From positions 1-38,586 of the forward strand of contig CAMASI010000038.1 of the NCBI GenBank assembly GCA_945861065.1: a stretch of DNA of 38,586 nt. The letters run 5' to 3'. Both the position numbers and the translations under genes were made by a program. Numbering within the stretch: the first letter of the stretch is position 1; each line of letters opens with the position of its first letter. Below, piece by piece: positions 16,144 to 24,749 of this stretch. This stretch comes from Klebsiella pneumoniae. Lineage in GTDB: Bacteria > Myxococcota_A > UBA796 > GCA-2862545. The notes under the pieces were generated by a model. It ran no database searches. It worked only from the letters and a program-made list of their open reading frames with translations, and was not told the DNA's origin.

Positions 16144-16662
16144 GTGTTCACACGCGCTTATTGGAAGGGCCTACTCGCCGACTGGGGCGTCGCCCTGCTC
16201 GCCATCGTTGTCGGACTGGCGGTGTGGAACACGATCTTCGCGCCCCAGCCGCGCTCGAATGGACCCGCGCCCCGGTTGGTGTTGCCGTCGTTGGACGGTG
16301 GAGTGACCGACCTCGCCGCGCTCGGGGCCGGCCCCATCGTCGTGAACTTCTGGTTCACCAGCTGCGGCCCGTGTCGTCAGGAGATTCCGGAGCTCAGCCG
16401 CTGGGCACGCGCCCATCCCGATGTGCCATTGCTCGGCGTGAGTACCGATCGCGGAATGGCCGTGGACCGGCTGGCCGCAGCGAGCCAGCGGCTCGGCATT
16501 GACTACCCCGTGTTGCACGATGTGGACGGGGTCGCGGCCGATGCGTGGCAAGTCGCCGCTTACCCGACGACCTTTGTCGTGCGGGAAGGCGAGATCCGGG
16601 CGGCGGCCATGGGCGCCGTCGATGCCCGCCGCCTCGACGAGATGGTCAACGCCTCCCGATGA
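16144..16662 (+). CDS. TlpA/ResA-like membrane-anchored thioredoxin
   Basis: A 172-residue protein with a GTG start. Residues 14-30 (WGVALLAIVVGLAVWNT) are one uncleaved membrane anchor. The thioredoxin domain follows, with NFWFTSCGPCRQEIPEL (Cys74, Cys77) and the cis-Pro in AAYPTTFVV. The redox segment and the LPSLDGG sequence before it match TlpA, ResA and CcmG, which reduce disulfides in the periplasm, often for cytochrome c maturation. That link is attractive because a multiheme cytochrome is encoded 5 kb downstream, but it is not shown. The stop overlaps the guanine deaminase ATG (ATGA), so the two are coupled. Confidence 0.87.
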   Translation: MFTRAYWKGLLADWGVALLAIVVGLAVWNTIFAPQPRSNGPAPRLVLPSLDGGVTDLAALGAGPIVVNFWFTSCGPCRQEIPELSRWARAHPDVPLLGVSTDRGMAVDRLAAASQRLGIDYPVLHDVDGVAADAWQVAAYPTTFVVREGEIRAAAMGAVDARRLDEMVNASR

Positions 16663-17909
16663 CGGTCCTTCGCGCCCGCGTTCTCAGCCCCGAAGGACCG
16701 GACAGCGTGTGCTGGCTGCCCGATGCGCGCGTGGCGTTCGACCGTGACGGCATCATCGACGTGAGCGCGTGGACGGGAGGGACGTGCGACGAAGACGTTC
16801 GTGAGGGGCACGTGCTCGTCCCCGGCTTCGTGGACACGCACATCCACTTTCCGCAGACCCGAATCGTCGGGGAGGCGACTGGCCCCCTGTTGACGTGGCT
16901 TCAGCGCAGTACGTTCCCAGAAGAAGCGCGATTCGCAGACCCCGAACATGCGAACGCGGTCGCGGAGCTGTTCACCCGCGCGTTGTTGCGTGCGGGCACC
17001 ACCACAGCGCTCGTGTACGGCTCCGTGCACGCCGATGCGACCCATTCGTTGTTCCGGGCGGCCGAGCGCGTGGGCATTCAGATGCTCGCGGGTCCGGTGT
17101 GGATGGACGAAGGTTGTCCCGACGCGCTCCGGGTGCCCACGGAGGAGGCTGTCGAGGCCGTCGAGACCCTTGTGGCGCGGTGGCACCGACCTGGCGGGCG
17201 TCGTCAGGTCGCGGTGATCCCCCGGTTTGCCCTGAGCTGTTCCGCGCCGATGCTGGCTGCGGCCGGCGCCCTCGCCCGCGAACACGACTTGTTCGTTTCG
17301 ACCCACCTCGCGGAAACACCCGACGAATGCGCGCTCGCGATGCACAGGGCCGGCACCGACGACTACCTGGCTGTGTACGAGGCGGCGGGCCTGATTGGAC
17401 CCAAAACCGTGCTCGCCCACTGTATTTGGCTGTCCGATGGGGAATGGGACCGGCTCGCGCTCGCTGGCGCTGCGGTGGCACATTGCCCCGACAGCAACGC
17501 GTTCTTGGGCTCCGGTGGCATGCGGCTCGGCGAGGCGCTCCGTCGTCATGTACCCATAGGACTCGGTTCCGACGTCGCCGCAGGCCGCTCGTTCCGGATC
17601 GGGTTGGCCGCTGCGCACGCGTGGGACAACGCGCGCCGCCAACAGGTCGACGTCGACCCCCGCCGATTGTTTTGGTGGGCGACCGCAGGGGGCGCGCGCG
17701 TGCTCGGTTTGCACGGCAGTGGTCGGCTCGCCTTTGCCCAATCCGCCGATTTTTCTCTCAGGCCCATGCCGCCGTGGGCTGACAGCGAGGATCGGGTTCT
17801 CGCCCAGCTTCTCTTCGATGCAGACGCCCCCCCGCCCGCTCGCGTATGGACGGAGGGACAACTCCGTTGGCAGGACGACGGCAACCCGTGGTGGCGCGTG
17901 GTATCTTGA
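16659..17909 (+). CDS. guaD: Guanine deaminase
   Basis: A 416-residue amidohydrolase that converts guanine to xanthine and ammonia using one zinc ion. Ligand and active-site motifs: PGFVDTHIHFPQ (two His), STFPEEARFADP, which is characteristic of guanine deaminase, THLAET, VLAHCIWLSD, AHCPDSNAFLGSGGM and GLGSDVAAG (Asp). The length agrees with GuaD. The start is set by the ATGA overlap with the thioredoxin gene; the open frame upstream is a shadow. Together with the nucleoside-recognition-domain protein two genes upstream, it suggests a purine salvage connection, which is only an inference. Confidence 0.92.
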   Translation: MTVLRARVLSPEGPDSVCWLPDARVAFDRDGIIDVSAWTGGTCDEDVREGHVLVPGFVDTHIHFPQTRIVGEATGPLLTWLQRSTFPEEARFADPEHANAVAELFTRALLRAGTTTALVYGSVHADATHSLFRAAERVGIQMLAGPVWMDEGCPDALRVPTEEAVEAVETLVARWHRPGGRRQVAVIPRFALSCSAPMLAAAGALAREHDLFVSTHLAETPDECALAMHRAGTDDYLAVYEAAGLIGPKTVLAHCIWLSDGEWDRLALAGAAVAHCPDSNAFLGSGGMRLGEALRRHVPIGLGSDVAAGRSFRIGLAAAHAWDNARRQQVDVDPRRLFWWATAGGARVLGLHGSGRLAFAQSADFSLRPMPPWADSEDRVLAQLLFDADAPPPARVWTEGQLRWQDDGNPWWRVVS

Positions 17910-17928
17910 CGCTGCGGGCGGAGGGGCC

Positions 17929-18945
17929 ATGTGGATTTTCCTGATTCTTGCGTGCACCGACGGGACTGGCGGACCTGAAGCGGGCGGTCCCGACGAAGTT
18001 CCCCCGCCGACGGGATTCCTCGACGACCGTACGGGTACCGGCAACCTGTACGTGACCGATACCTTTCTGCACCACATCTACCCCGTGGACATCCTGTTCG
18101 TCATCGACAACTCGTGCTCGATGGCAGAGGAGCAGGAGCTGCTCGACCTCAATGCAGGTCCGTTCGTGGATTTCCTCGAGCTGACGGGCAGCGATTACCA
18201 CATCGGCGTAGTCACGACAGACCTCGATGACCCGGCCGAGAGTGGCAAGTTGCAACCCGACCAGGACGGCGCGTTGTGGCTCGATCCGGCTACGCTGGAC
18301 CCTTTCGCTTCGTTCACGACCATCGTCAATCAAGGCATTGAGGGTTCGGGGGACGAGCAGGGTCGCGGCGCGTTCTACACGGCGCTGACCGAGCCGCTGA
18401 CGACCGGCGCCAATGCGGGATTCTTGCGCGAGGAGGCGATGCTGATCGGCGTCGTGCTTTCCGACGAATTGGACTACACGCCCGATGACCTCATCAGCAA
18501 GCCGGACTTCATCACCTGGGCACTGGACCTCAAGGACAACCCGGCGGAGTATCTGACGTTTAACAGCGTGGTCGGGCCGCCGGCGGGATGCGGCGACTTG
18601 GCAACCTCGGGTGAGGACTATATCGGCCTCACCAATGAGATCGGCGGCGTGGTCGCCAACATTTGTACGGCGAACTTCGATGGCCTGTTCGACTCGATGG
18701 CCTCCACGATCCCCACAGATTCGATGCTGCTGTCGGAGGCGCCAGTCGTGGAGACGCTGTTGGTGGTGGCCATAGAGCCAGGTGTACCGCCGCGCACGTT
18801 GCTCGTAGACGTCGAATGGATGTACGACGCGCCTACGCAGAGCATCGGTATCATCGGTGGCCTCGCCGAAGGGTCCGAGGTCAACGTGACGTATTGGCCG
18901 GAGAGTGCGGTGGGCACGTCAACCGCCGGATATCCAGCGCCGTGA
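17929..18945 (+). CDS. von Willebrand factor A domain lipoprotein
   Basis: A 338-residue protein with the minimal lipoprotein signal MWIFLILAC (Cys9). GGAGG lies about 5 nt before the ATG, and the upstream gene ends only 19 nt earlier, so this short signal is well supported. After a Gly/Pro/Glu linker, a vWA fold begins at VDILFVIDNSCSMAEEQ, with the metal-ion site DxSxS. YHIGVVTTDLDDP and LIGVVLSDELDYTPDD match further vWA strands. The last 80 residues are a beta-rich extension ending at the very C-terminus without an anchor. Such lipoproteins are frequent in myxobacteria and are presumed to mediate metal-dependent binding at the surface. The stop overlaps the GTG of rlmN by 4 nt. Confidence 0.82.
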   Translation: MWIFLILACTDGTGGPEAGGPDEVPPPTGFLDDRTGTGNLYVTDTFLHHIYPVDILFVIDNSCSMAEEQELLDLNAGPFVDFLELTGSDYHIGVVTTDLDDPAESGKLQPDQDGALWLDPATLDPFASFTTIVNQGIEGSGDEQGRGAFYTALTEPLTTGANAGFLREEAMLIGVVLSDELDYTPDDLISKPDFITWALDLKDNPAEYLTFNSVVGPPAGCGDLATSGEDYIGLTNEIGGVVANICTANFDGLFDSMASTIPTDSMLLSEAPVVETLLVVAIEPGVPPRTLLVDVEWMYDAPTQSIGIIGGLAEGSEVNVTYWPESAVGTSTAGYPAP

Positions 18946-19991
18946 CCGACCTGTATGCCCTCGACGCGGCCGGTCTGACCGACTTGCTCGTCGGTTGGGG
19001 CGAGCCCGCCTTTCGGGCGCGACAGGTGCGCGCATGGCTGTACGAGCGAGGCGCGGTTGGCTTTGATGACATGACGGACCTGCCCCGACCCCTTCGGGAA
19101 CGCCTGCTGGCGGAGGCGTCGCTCGGGGCCCTGGAACCGATTGCGGTGCGAAAGAGCCGTGACGGGACCGAAAAGCGCTTGTACCGATTGGCCGACGGCG
19201 TGGCGGTCGAATCGGTGTTGATGCCCTACGACGACGGGCGCCGAACCGCCTGCATCAGCTCCCAAGCTGGCTGCGCCATGGGCTGTGTGTTCTGTGCGAC
19301 TGGACAAATGGGCCTCGCCCGTCACCTGACGCCGACGGAAATTTTCGCCCAAGCGGCCCGTTTTGCGGCGGAGTTGCGCGCACGCGGGGAACGCCTTTCC
19401 AACGTGGTGTTGATGGGCATGGGCGAGCCGTTCCACAACTACGATGCCGCGGTCGCTGCGATGCGTCGGTTGATGTCCGACCTGGGCATCGGCGCCCGGC
19501 ACATCACCGTGAGCACCGTCGGAATCGCGCCCGCCATCCGTCGATTTGCGACCGAGGGCTTGCAGGTGACGTTGGCCATCAGCCTGCACGCAGCCACGGA
19601 CGCAGAACGCGACGCACTCATCCCCGTCAACCGCCGGTGGCCGCTGGCGGAGCTGATGGCGGCCTGTCGAGAATATGCAGAGGTAGCGGGGCGTCGGGTG
19701 AGTTTCGAATGGGCGCTCATCACGGGCCGGACCGATGGCGTCGAGCAAGCTGAAACGCTGGCCGATCTCCTGCGAGGTCTGCCATGCCATGTCAATTGCA
19801 TCCCGCTAAACCCCACTGCGGGCTACGACGGTGGGCCCACGGACCCCCAAGCCGCCGAACGATTTGTGGGCGTGCTTAACCGTCGAGGCATTCCGGCGAC
19901 GATACGGGTGCGGCGCGGAATCGATATCGACGCAGGTTGTGGCCAACTTCACACGGAAATCCTTCGTCGCACGCCGAGGGCGCTCGCATGA
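18942..19991 (+). CDS. rlmN: 23S rRNA (adenine2503-C2)-methyltransferase
   Basis: A 349-residue radical SAM enzyme that methylates C2 of A2503 in 23S rRNA, and A37 of some tRNAs. The cluster motif is CAMGCVFC, followed by TGQMGLARHLTPTEI. Other family marks are NVVLMGMGEPFHNYD, ISLHAATDAERD, the segment NCIPLNPTAG, and the late catalytic Cys in RGIDIDAGCGQL. The GTG start at 18942 overlaps the vWA stop (GTGA), and the product begins VTDLYALDAAGLTDLL, the normal RlmN start. The stop overlaps the PhoD-like start. The three-gene coupling of unrelated functions is typical of this compact genome. Confidence 0.94.
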   Translation: MTDLYALDAAGLTDLLVGWGEPAFRARQVRAWLYERGAVGFDDMTDLPRPLRERLLAEASLGALEPIAVRKSRDGTEKRLYRLADGVAVESVLMPYDDGRRTACISSQAGCAMGCVFCATGQMGLARHLTPTEIFAQAARFAAELRARGERLSNVVLMGMGEPFHNYDAAVAAMRRLMSDLGIGARHITVSTVGIAPAIRRFATEGLQVTLAISLHAATDAERDALIPVNRRWPLAELMAACREYAEVAGRRVSFEWALITGRTDGVEQAETLADLLRGLPCHVNCIPLNPTAGYDGGPTDPQAAERFVGVLNRRGIPATIRVRRGIDIDAGCGQLHTEILRRTPRALA

Positions 19992-21010
19992 TTTTCCTGG
20001 TCGCCGAGGCCGAGGCCGCACCCGTAGAGGCCATCGCGTTTGGCTCCTGTTTGGACGAACGAAAACGCCAACCGATCTGGCGCGCGGTGTGGGCTGCGCA
20101 GCCTGCAGCATTCTTTTTCCTCGGAGATAATGTCTATGGGGATTCCGACGACCCAGCCGTGTTGAAAGCGGCGTGGGATCGGTTGGGAAGCCGAAAGGAC
20201 TTCCAGCGATTCCGCGAAAGTGCGCCTGTGTTCGGAACTTGGGACGACCACGACTACGGCAGAAACGACGCGGGCGTAGAGTTTCCTGCCAAAGCCGAGA
20301 GCCGAAAACTATTTCTCGACTTTTTCGAAGAACCCGACGACAGCACTCGCCGAACGCAGGAGGGCGGAATCTATACGGAGGTCCGGTTCGACGAACCCGA
20401 CGGCAGCGTGCAGGTATTGCTGCTCGACGACCGTTGGTCCCGCACCTCCTTGGTGCTCGCTGACGAAGACAAGGGCTTAGGCCCGGGGCCTTACCTTCCG
20501 AATCCGGATCCCGCGGCCAGAATGTTGGACGAAGCGCATTGGGCGTGGTTGGTCGAACAGCTTGCGGAGCCGGCCGACGTTCGGTTGATCGGCTCGTCTA
20601 CGCCGGTGCTTCCCGAGTTCACGGGATGGGAGACGTGGGCTAACTTTCCGCGCGAACGTGCCCGTCTCCTCGACTTGGTCAGCAACGTCGGCGGCGCCGT
20701 GTTTCTCAGCGGCGACACCCACTGGCACGAACTGTCCGCCGTCGTCCATCAGGGGGTCAATCTGTGGGAACTGGGGTCGAGCGGCATGACCCACGTCTAC
20801 AAAGACATCGCCGACAACCGAAATCGCTACGCGGGCCACGCTATCGCCGAACGCGGTTTCGGCGTGGTGCGGTTCGATTGGGAGCGGCGCGCAATTTCTT
20901 TGGAGGTGCACGGGGTCGACGGCAGAGCCGTGCTTGCCCATGAGATTGGGATGGATGGCAGTGACCTGCTCCCGGTTCCGACGGCTGAAAACGAAGAAGA
21001 GTCCATCTGA
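19988..21010 (+). CDS. PhoD-like phosphatase / metallophosphodiesterase
   Basis: A 340-residue protein of the PhoD group. Metal-binding and family motifs: FGSCLDERKRQPIW, FFFLGDNVYGD, FGTWDDHDYGRNDAG and FLSGDTHWHELS. PhoD enzymes are phosphodiesterases or alkaline phosphatases with Ca and Fe or related metals, usually exported by Tat. Here the start MIFLVAEAEAAP (ATGA overlap with rlmN) has no twin-Arg motif and at best a very short Sec signal, so a cytoplasmic location or an unusual export route is possible. Length and motifs fit the short PhoD-like type annotated as alkaline phosphatase D family. The next gene begins 25 bp downstream. Confidence 0.85.
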   Translation: MIFLVAEAEAAPVEAIAFGSCLDERKRQPIWRAVWAAQPAAFFFLGDNVYGDSDDPAVLKAAWDRLGSRKDFQRFRESAPVFGTWDDHDYGRNDAGVEFPAKAESRKLFLDFFEEPDDSTRRTQEGGIYTEVRFDEPDGSVQVLLLDDRWSRTSLVLADEDKGLGPGPYLPNPDPAARMLDEAHWAWLVEQLAEPADVRLIGSSTPVLPEFTGWETWANFPRERARLLDLVSNVGGAVFLSGDTHWHELSAVVHQGVNLWELGSSGMTHVYKDIADNRNRYAGHAIAERGFGVVRFDWERRAISLEVHGVDGRAVLAHEIGMDGSDLLPVPTAENEEESI

Positions 21011-21034
21011 CGAGGCTCCGCGTTAGCTGCCGTC

Positions 21035-22999
21035 ATGGTGTTGGTGTGGGTAGGGTTGCTGGCCTGTCGGCGCGATGACGGCATCGGACCTGGGAGTTTG
21101 ACTTCGAATTGGGCGCTCGACGACCCGGAACGCGCCTGCCTCGGTTGTCACCCCATTCACGTCACGGAGTGGGCCCAGTCGATGCACGCCTACGCGGCGA
21201 TCGATCCCCTGCTGGCCGCGACAGCCCCGTTGGCCCATGCGTCAGGCGTAGACCCGGTGGCGGCTTGTGAGAGTTGCCACGCCCCTCTCGCCGCCCCATT
21301 CGGAGGGGTGTTGTTTGATGGCGAAGGTGTGGCCCAGGCCGCCGCACTTCCCACCCCATTGGGTCGAGGCGTGACCTGCGAAGCATGCCACATGACGAAA
21401 CACGCAGGCGTCGAGAACGGGGACGCCGACCGAGTCTATGACGGCGTGATGAGCGGTGGAATCGACGACCCCGTGTCCACCGACGCCCACGGCAGCGCGT
21501 TCTCCGACCTGCTGACGGGTTCCGTGGTGTGTGTGGACTGTCATCGGCAGACATTGCCCGATGGCACGGTGGTTCAGGACACACCGGCCGAAGCCGTGGC
21601 CGCGGGCGCCGCGCCGTGCCAGACCTGCCACATGGAGCCCTATGAAGGGCCTGCGGCGCTGGGAGGCCCGCAGCGCACGGTTCATCACCACTACCTGACG
21701 GGGGTCGGTGTTCCGTTATTAGACGAGGCAGAATTCCCGGGCTTCGTCGAGTCCTTCGATCGTTCAGCCTACCTGTTGGCGAACGGCGTCCAGATGTCGG
21801 CCACGGTCGATCCCGAAGCCGACCGCATCACGGTGAATGTGACCAACCTGGCCGGCCATGACCTGCCGTCCGGCACCTCGTCAGAACGACGGTTGTGGCT
21901 CGAAGTGGTGGTTCAAGACGAAGCGAGGGTCGTGGCGTTCGAGTCCGGTACGCTGGACGAGAACGGCGATCTCCGGGTGGCCGATCCGTCTCGAACGACC
22001 CGCCCCAATTCCGACCCCGCGTTGGCAGTGTGGGGGCACGATCTCGTCGATGCTGGCGGCGTCGCGGTTCGGTTTCCTTGGGAGGCATCGGATCGGACGG
22101 GCAACGTGGTGGGGTCTGGCCAAACGGCGACGGTCTCCTACGACCTCTCTGCGCTGCCCACGTCACACTACTACGCCACGGTTCGCCTCAACTTTCGGGC
22201 CTTGCCGAACTGGCTTCTCACGAGCTTGGAGGCCGAGGGTGGCCTTGAATTCGGCATTCACGAACGCAACCCGTTTGTGGTGGCAGCCTCCGCCGAACTA
22301 GAGTTTTCGTTGGAGGGCCCTCGACCCGAGGAGGAGCCTCCGAGCTGTGAGGAGGGCGATATTCCCGACTGCGTCGGCGCTTGCTGGCCCGAGCTTTGGG
22401 TCGGTGATTTCGTGTGCGACGACGGTTCTGTTCAGGTTTGGGGGGACCCCGATTTCGATTGTGAGCTCTTTGCGTTTGACGGGGGAGACTGCGTCGTGGC
22501 CCCGTGTGTCGTTGGCGAGGTGCTCGACTGCGTCGGCCTGTGTTGGCCGGAGGTGTGGGTCGGCGACGGGTGGTGTGACGACGGCACGATGGAAGCGTGG
22601 GGGGACCCGAATTTCGACTGCGTGGACTTTAGTTCAGACGCCGGGGATTGCGACCTTGCGACTACGGGCGTGTGTCCAGGTGGTGAAGTGGCGGATTGTG
22701 TGGGCGTTTGTTGGCCCGACACCTGGGTCGGAGATGGCTGGTGCGACGACGGGTCGTCTTGGCCCTGGGGAGACCCCGACTATGCTTGTGAGTTGCACGT
22801 TTGGGACGCCGGGGATTGTCCTGACGAGGGGGTTCCCGTTGGCGATTGCGACATTCCGGGATGGGTACAAGATTGCGCTGGCGTCTGTTGGCCTGAGGAG
22901 TGGGTTGGCGACGGGTTCTGCGACGATGGCACCTTGTGGCCCTGGGGGGATCCGGATTTTGCCTGCGCGGAATTCGGTGTAGATGGCGGTGACTGTTGA
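21035..22999 (+). CDS. Pentaheme c-type cytochrome lipoprotein with LNR-like repeats
   Basis: A 654-residue lipoprotein; MVLVWVGLLAC places the lipid Cys at residue 11. Five CxxCH heme sites lie at 35-39, 78-82, 115-119, 166-170 and 195-199, with further His for axial ligation (HMTKH, HHH). The pattern fits the cytochrome c554/NrfA-like family of multiheme proteins. Residues about 245-425 form a beta-sandwich-like region (LAGHDLPSGTSSERRLWLEV). The last 215 residues are four repeats of about 50 residues with DC(V/A)G(A/L/V)CWP, W-V-GDG-W/F-CDDG, WGDPDF and DGGDC/DAGDC, resembling Notch LNR calcium modules. The final repeat ends exactly at the stop. Likely an outer-surface electron-transfer protein; the repeat tail probably binds calcium. 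Confidence 0.85.
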   Translation: MVLVWVGLLACRRDDGIGPGSLTSNWALDDPERACLGCHPIHVTEWAQSMHAYAAIDPLLAATAPLAHASGVDPVAACESCHAPLAAPFGGVLFDGEGVAQAAALPTPLGRGVTCEACHMTKHAGVENGDADRVYDGVMSGGIDDPVSTDAHGSAFSDLLTGSVVCVDCHRQTLPDGTVVQDTPAEAVAAGAAPCQTCHMEPYEGPAALGGPQRTVHHHYLTGVGVPLLDEAEFPGFVESFDRSAYLLANGVQMSATVDPEADRITVNVTNLAGHDLPSGTSSERRLWLEVVVQDEARVVAFESGTLDENGDLRVADPSRTTRPNSDPALAVWGHDLVDAGGVAVRFPWEASDRTGNVVGSGQTATVSYDLSALPTSHYYATVRLNFRALPNWLLTSLEAEGGLEFGIHERNPFVVAASAELEFSLEGPRPEEEPPSCEEGDIPDCVGACWPELWVGDFVCDDGSVQVWGDPDFDCELFAFDGGDCVVAPCVVGEVLDCVGLCWPEVWVGDGWCDDGTMEAWGDPNFDCVDFSSDAGDCDLATTGVCPGGEVADCVGVCWPDTWVGDGWCDDGSSWPWGDPDYACELHVWDAGDCPDEGVPVGDCDIPGWVQDCAGVCWPEEWVGDGFCDDGTLWPWGDPDFACAEFGVDGGDC

Positions 23000-23009
23000 G
23001 GAGGCCTCG

Positions 23010-23549
23010 ATGAGGTGGTTTGTTGTGTTTGGATTTGCCGTCGCGACCGGTTGCGGGCCGGGTGAGGCGACGGATTCGGAGGAGGCGATCGTGTGCTCGG
23101 CTGAGCCGTCAGCGGAACTCGGCCAAGGGGAGATCACGTTTGAGCCGGTCGGGGAAGGCGGAGTTTTTGACGTCGTCCATGGTCCACAAGGCGGATTTCA
23201 TGTGGACGCGGCCGTGGTTGTTGAGGGGTTCGGGGCCACGGTCCAGGTTTCCGGTACTGTGGTCGACACGGTGACCGGCGCCCAGGTCGGGGGCGCGCAG
23301 GCCGACAGCGTAGTGGCGCTTCAGGGCTATGACGCCCAAGGCTGCACAGGAACGGCGCCGGGCCTGCGTTTGTTCCTCGACGATCTGTCGACCGAGGCCG
23401 AACAGGAGGCCGCGGCGTGCGCACTCGGGGCTGGCGGTGCGTTGGAAGTCACGGTGACGGTCACGGACCTGCAAACAAGCGTTTCGGCAACTGTAACAAC
23501 CCAAGGGATTGGCACACTGTTAGCGGCAGGGGGCTCGCCTTGTCCCTGA
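23010..23549 (+). CDS. Small lipoprotein, unknown function
   Basis: A 179-residue lipoprotein with signal MRWFVVFGFAVATGC (Cys15). GAGGAGG at 22998-23003 is a strong ribosome binding site 6 nt before the ATG and overlaps the stop of the cytochrome gene, so the two are cotranscribed. The mature part looks like one beta-sandwich: ITFEPVGEGGVFDVVHG, GFGATVQVSGTVVDTVTG, GALEVTVTVTDLQTSVSATV. Three or four cysteines could form disulfides. No family is recognised. Its position between the cytochrome and the propeller lipoprotein suggests a shared surface function. Confidence 0.72.
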   Translation: MRWFVVFGFAVATGCGPGEATDSEEAIVCSAEPSAELGQGEITFEPVGEGGVFDVVHGPQGGFHVDAAVVVEGFGATVQVSGTVVDTVTGAQVGGAQADSVVALQGYDAQGCTGTAPGLRLFLDDLSTEAEQEAAACALGAGGALEVTVTVTDLQTSVSATVTTQGIGTLLAAGGSPCP

Positions 23550-23586
23550 TGGCTACGGCAGCGGACCGCGATTCTTTGGAGTGAAC

Positions 23587-24675
23587 ATGTTCAGTTCGAC
23601 GGTTGTCTGGCACGTTTTGATCGGTTGCGGGCCCGGGCAGGAGGATGCGGACGTCGTTGAGCCGGGCGTGTTTGGGTCCGCCCAGTTCGCGGTCGTCGCC
23701 ACGGAGGACGACCAGCTGAGCACCCCGAGAGACCTGGCGTTTCACCCGGACTTCGCTGACGAATTGTGGGTAGTCAACCAGGACACGGATTCCGTGGTCG
23801 TGCTGTTTTCACCGGGTACCGGCGGCCAGGAGTCCCAGCGCTTCAAGGATCCTGCTGCCAACCACTTCATGGAAGAGGTCTCGTCGCTGGCGATGGGCGT
23901 GAGCCAAGAAAACGAGTCGGATGGCGCAGTCGTCAGCACCTTCGCCAGCTGCCAGGAAACACGGAATACCTACGACGACAGCCAGGAGCCGGACGATTTT
24001 ATGGGTCCGGTGCTGTGGCCTGCGGAAGTGGCGCTCTTTGCCGAGGACCTGGACGGACCGTTGGGCAGCCACCTCGACATGTTGCATCAGAGTCCGTTTT
24101 GTATGGGCATCGAACACGATCACGACAACGTCTTCTGGGTATTCGATGGCGGCAACGACATGCTGACCTGGTACGACTTCCAAGAAGACCACGGCTTTGG
24201 CAACGACGACCATGGGGACGGTATGGTCCGCCGCTATGCGGAGGTCGAGCTAGACCGCGTCGCTCAGGTGCCTGGGCACCTCGTGCTCGATCGCGTTTCG
24301 AACTTGCTGTACATCGCAAACACGGGCGAGGGGACCATCGTTGAGGTGGACGCCCGGAGCGGGAAGGACGTGGGGGCCGGCGTTTGTGAGCGGTTTGAGC
24401 CGTTGGAAGACTGCACCGAATTCGGCAACGTAACATTCCGCACACTGGTAACGGGACTTGTGGCGCCGTCGGGCATCGCGCTGGACGGCGCAGGCCACTT
24501 GTTTGTGTCCGACCACGATTCCGGCGAGATCATCGCCTTTGACTTGGCGGGGGCCGAACTCGATCGGGTTTCCGTTCCTGAAGGCGCGGGCGTGATGGGG
24601 CTTGAAGTCGGACCCGACGGTTCGATCTGGTACGCGCATGGGGGTGCCGACGTCGTGGGGCATCTCACCTTTTAG
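23587..24675 (+). CDS. Beta-propeller (NHL/SMP-30-like) lipoprotein
   Basis: A 362-residue lipoprotein with signal MFSSTVVWHVLIGC (Cys14). GGAG at 23578-23581 favours the ATG at 23587 over the GTG at 23581. The mature part shows propeller-blade repeats: PRDLAFHPDFADELWVVNQD, FWVFDGGNDMLTWYDF, VSNLLYIANTGEGTIVEVD, PSGIALDGAGHLFVSDHDSG, and MGLEVGPDGSIWYAHGGADV. This is the look of six-bladed NHL or SMP-30 propellers. Many His and Asp in the middle (GIEHDHDN, DFQEDHGFGNDDHGDG) could bind metal. It ends the cytochrome-lipoprotein unit and is followed by a hairpin. No enzyme role can be assigned. Confidence 0.78.
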   Translation: MFSSTVVWHVLIGCGPGQEDADVVEPGVFGSAQFAVVATEDDQLSTPRDLAFHPDFADELWVVNQDTDSVVVLFSPGTGGQESQRFKDPAANHFMEEVSSLAMGVSQENESDGAVVSTFASCQETRNTYDDSQEPDDFMGPVLWPAEVALFAEDLDGPLGSHLDMLHQSPFCMGIEHDHDNVFWVFDGGNDMLTWYDFQEDHGFGNDDHGDGMVRRYAEVELDRVAQVPGHLVLDRVSNLLYIANTGEGTIVEVDARSGKDVGAGVCERFEPLEDCTEFGNVTFRTLVTGLVAPSGIALDGAGHLFVSDHDSGEIIAFDLAGAELDRVSVPEGAGVMGLEVGPDGSIWYAHGGADVVGHLTF

Positions 24676-24708
24676 CGACCGGACCGCTAAGGCATCACCA
24701 CAAACGAC

Positions 24709-24746
24709 AAAGCCCGCCACACACCTTTCGGCGCATGGCGGGCTTT
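24709..24746 (+). terminator. Strong hairpin after the propeller gene
   Basis: AAAGCCCGCCA (24709-24719) pairs perfectly over 11 bp with TGGCGGGCTTT (24736-24746) around a 16-nt loop, 34 bp after the stop codon. The arm ends in TTT but no long T-run follows. It could work as a terminator on either strand. Confidence 0.65.
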
Positions 24747-24749
24747 GGG

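Noticed and set aside
16560..18077. Minus-strand open frame of 505 codons
   Set aside because: It is antisense to guanine deaminase, whose catalytic motifs are complete; the shadow has no recognisable motif.
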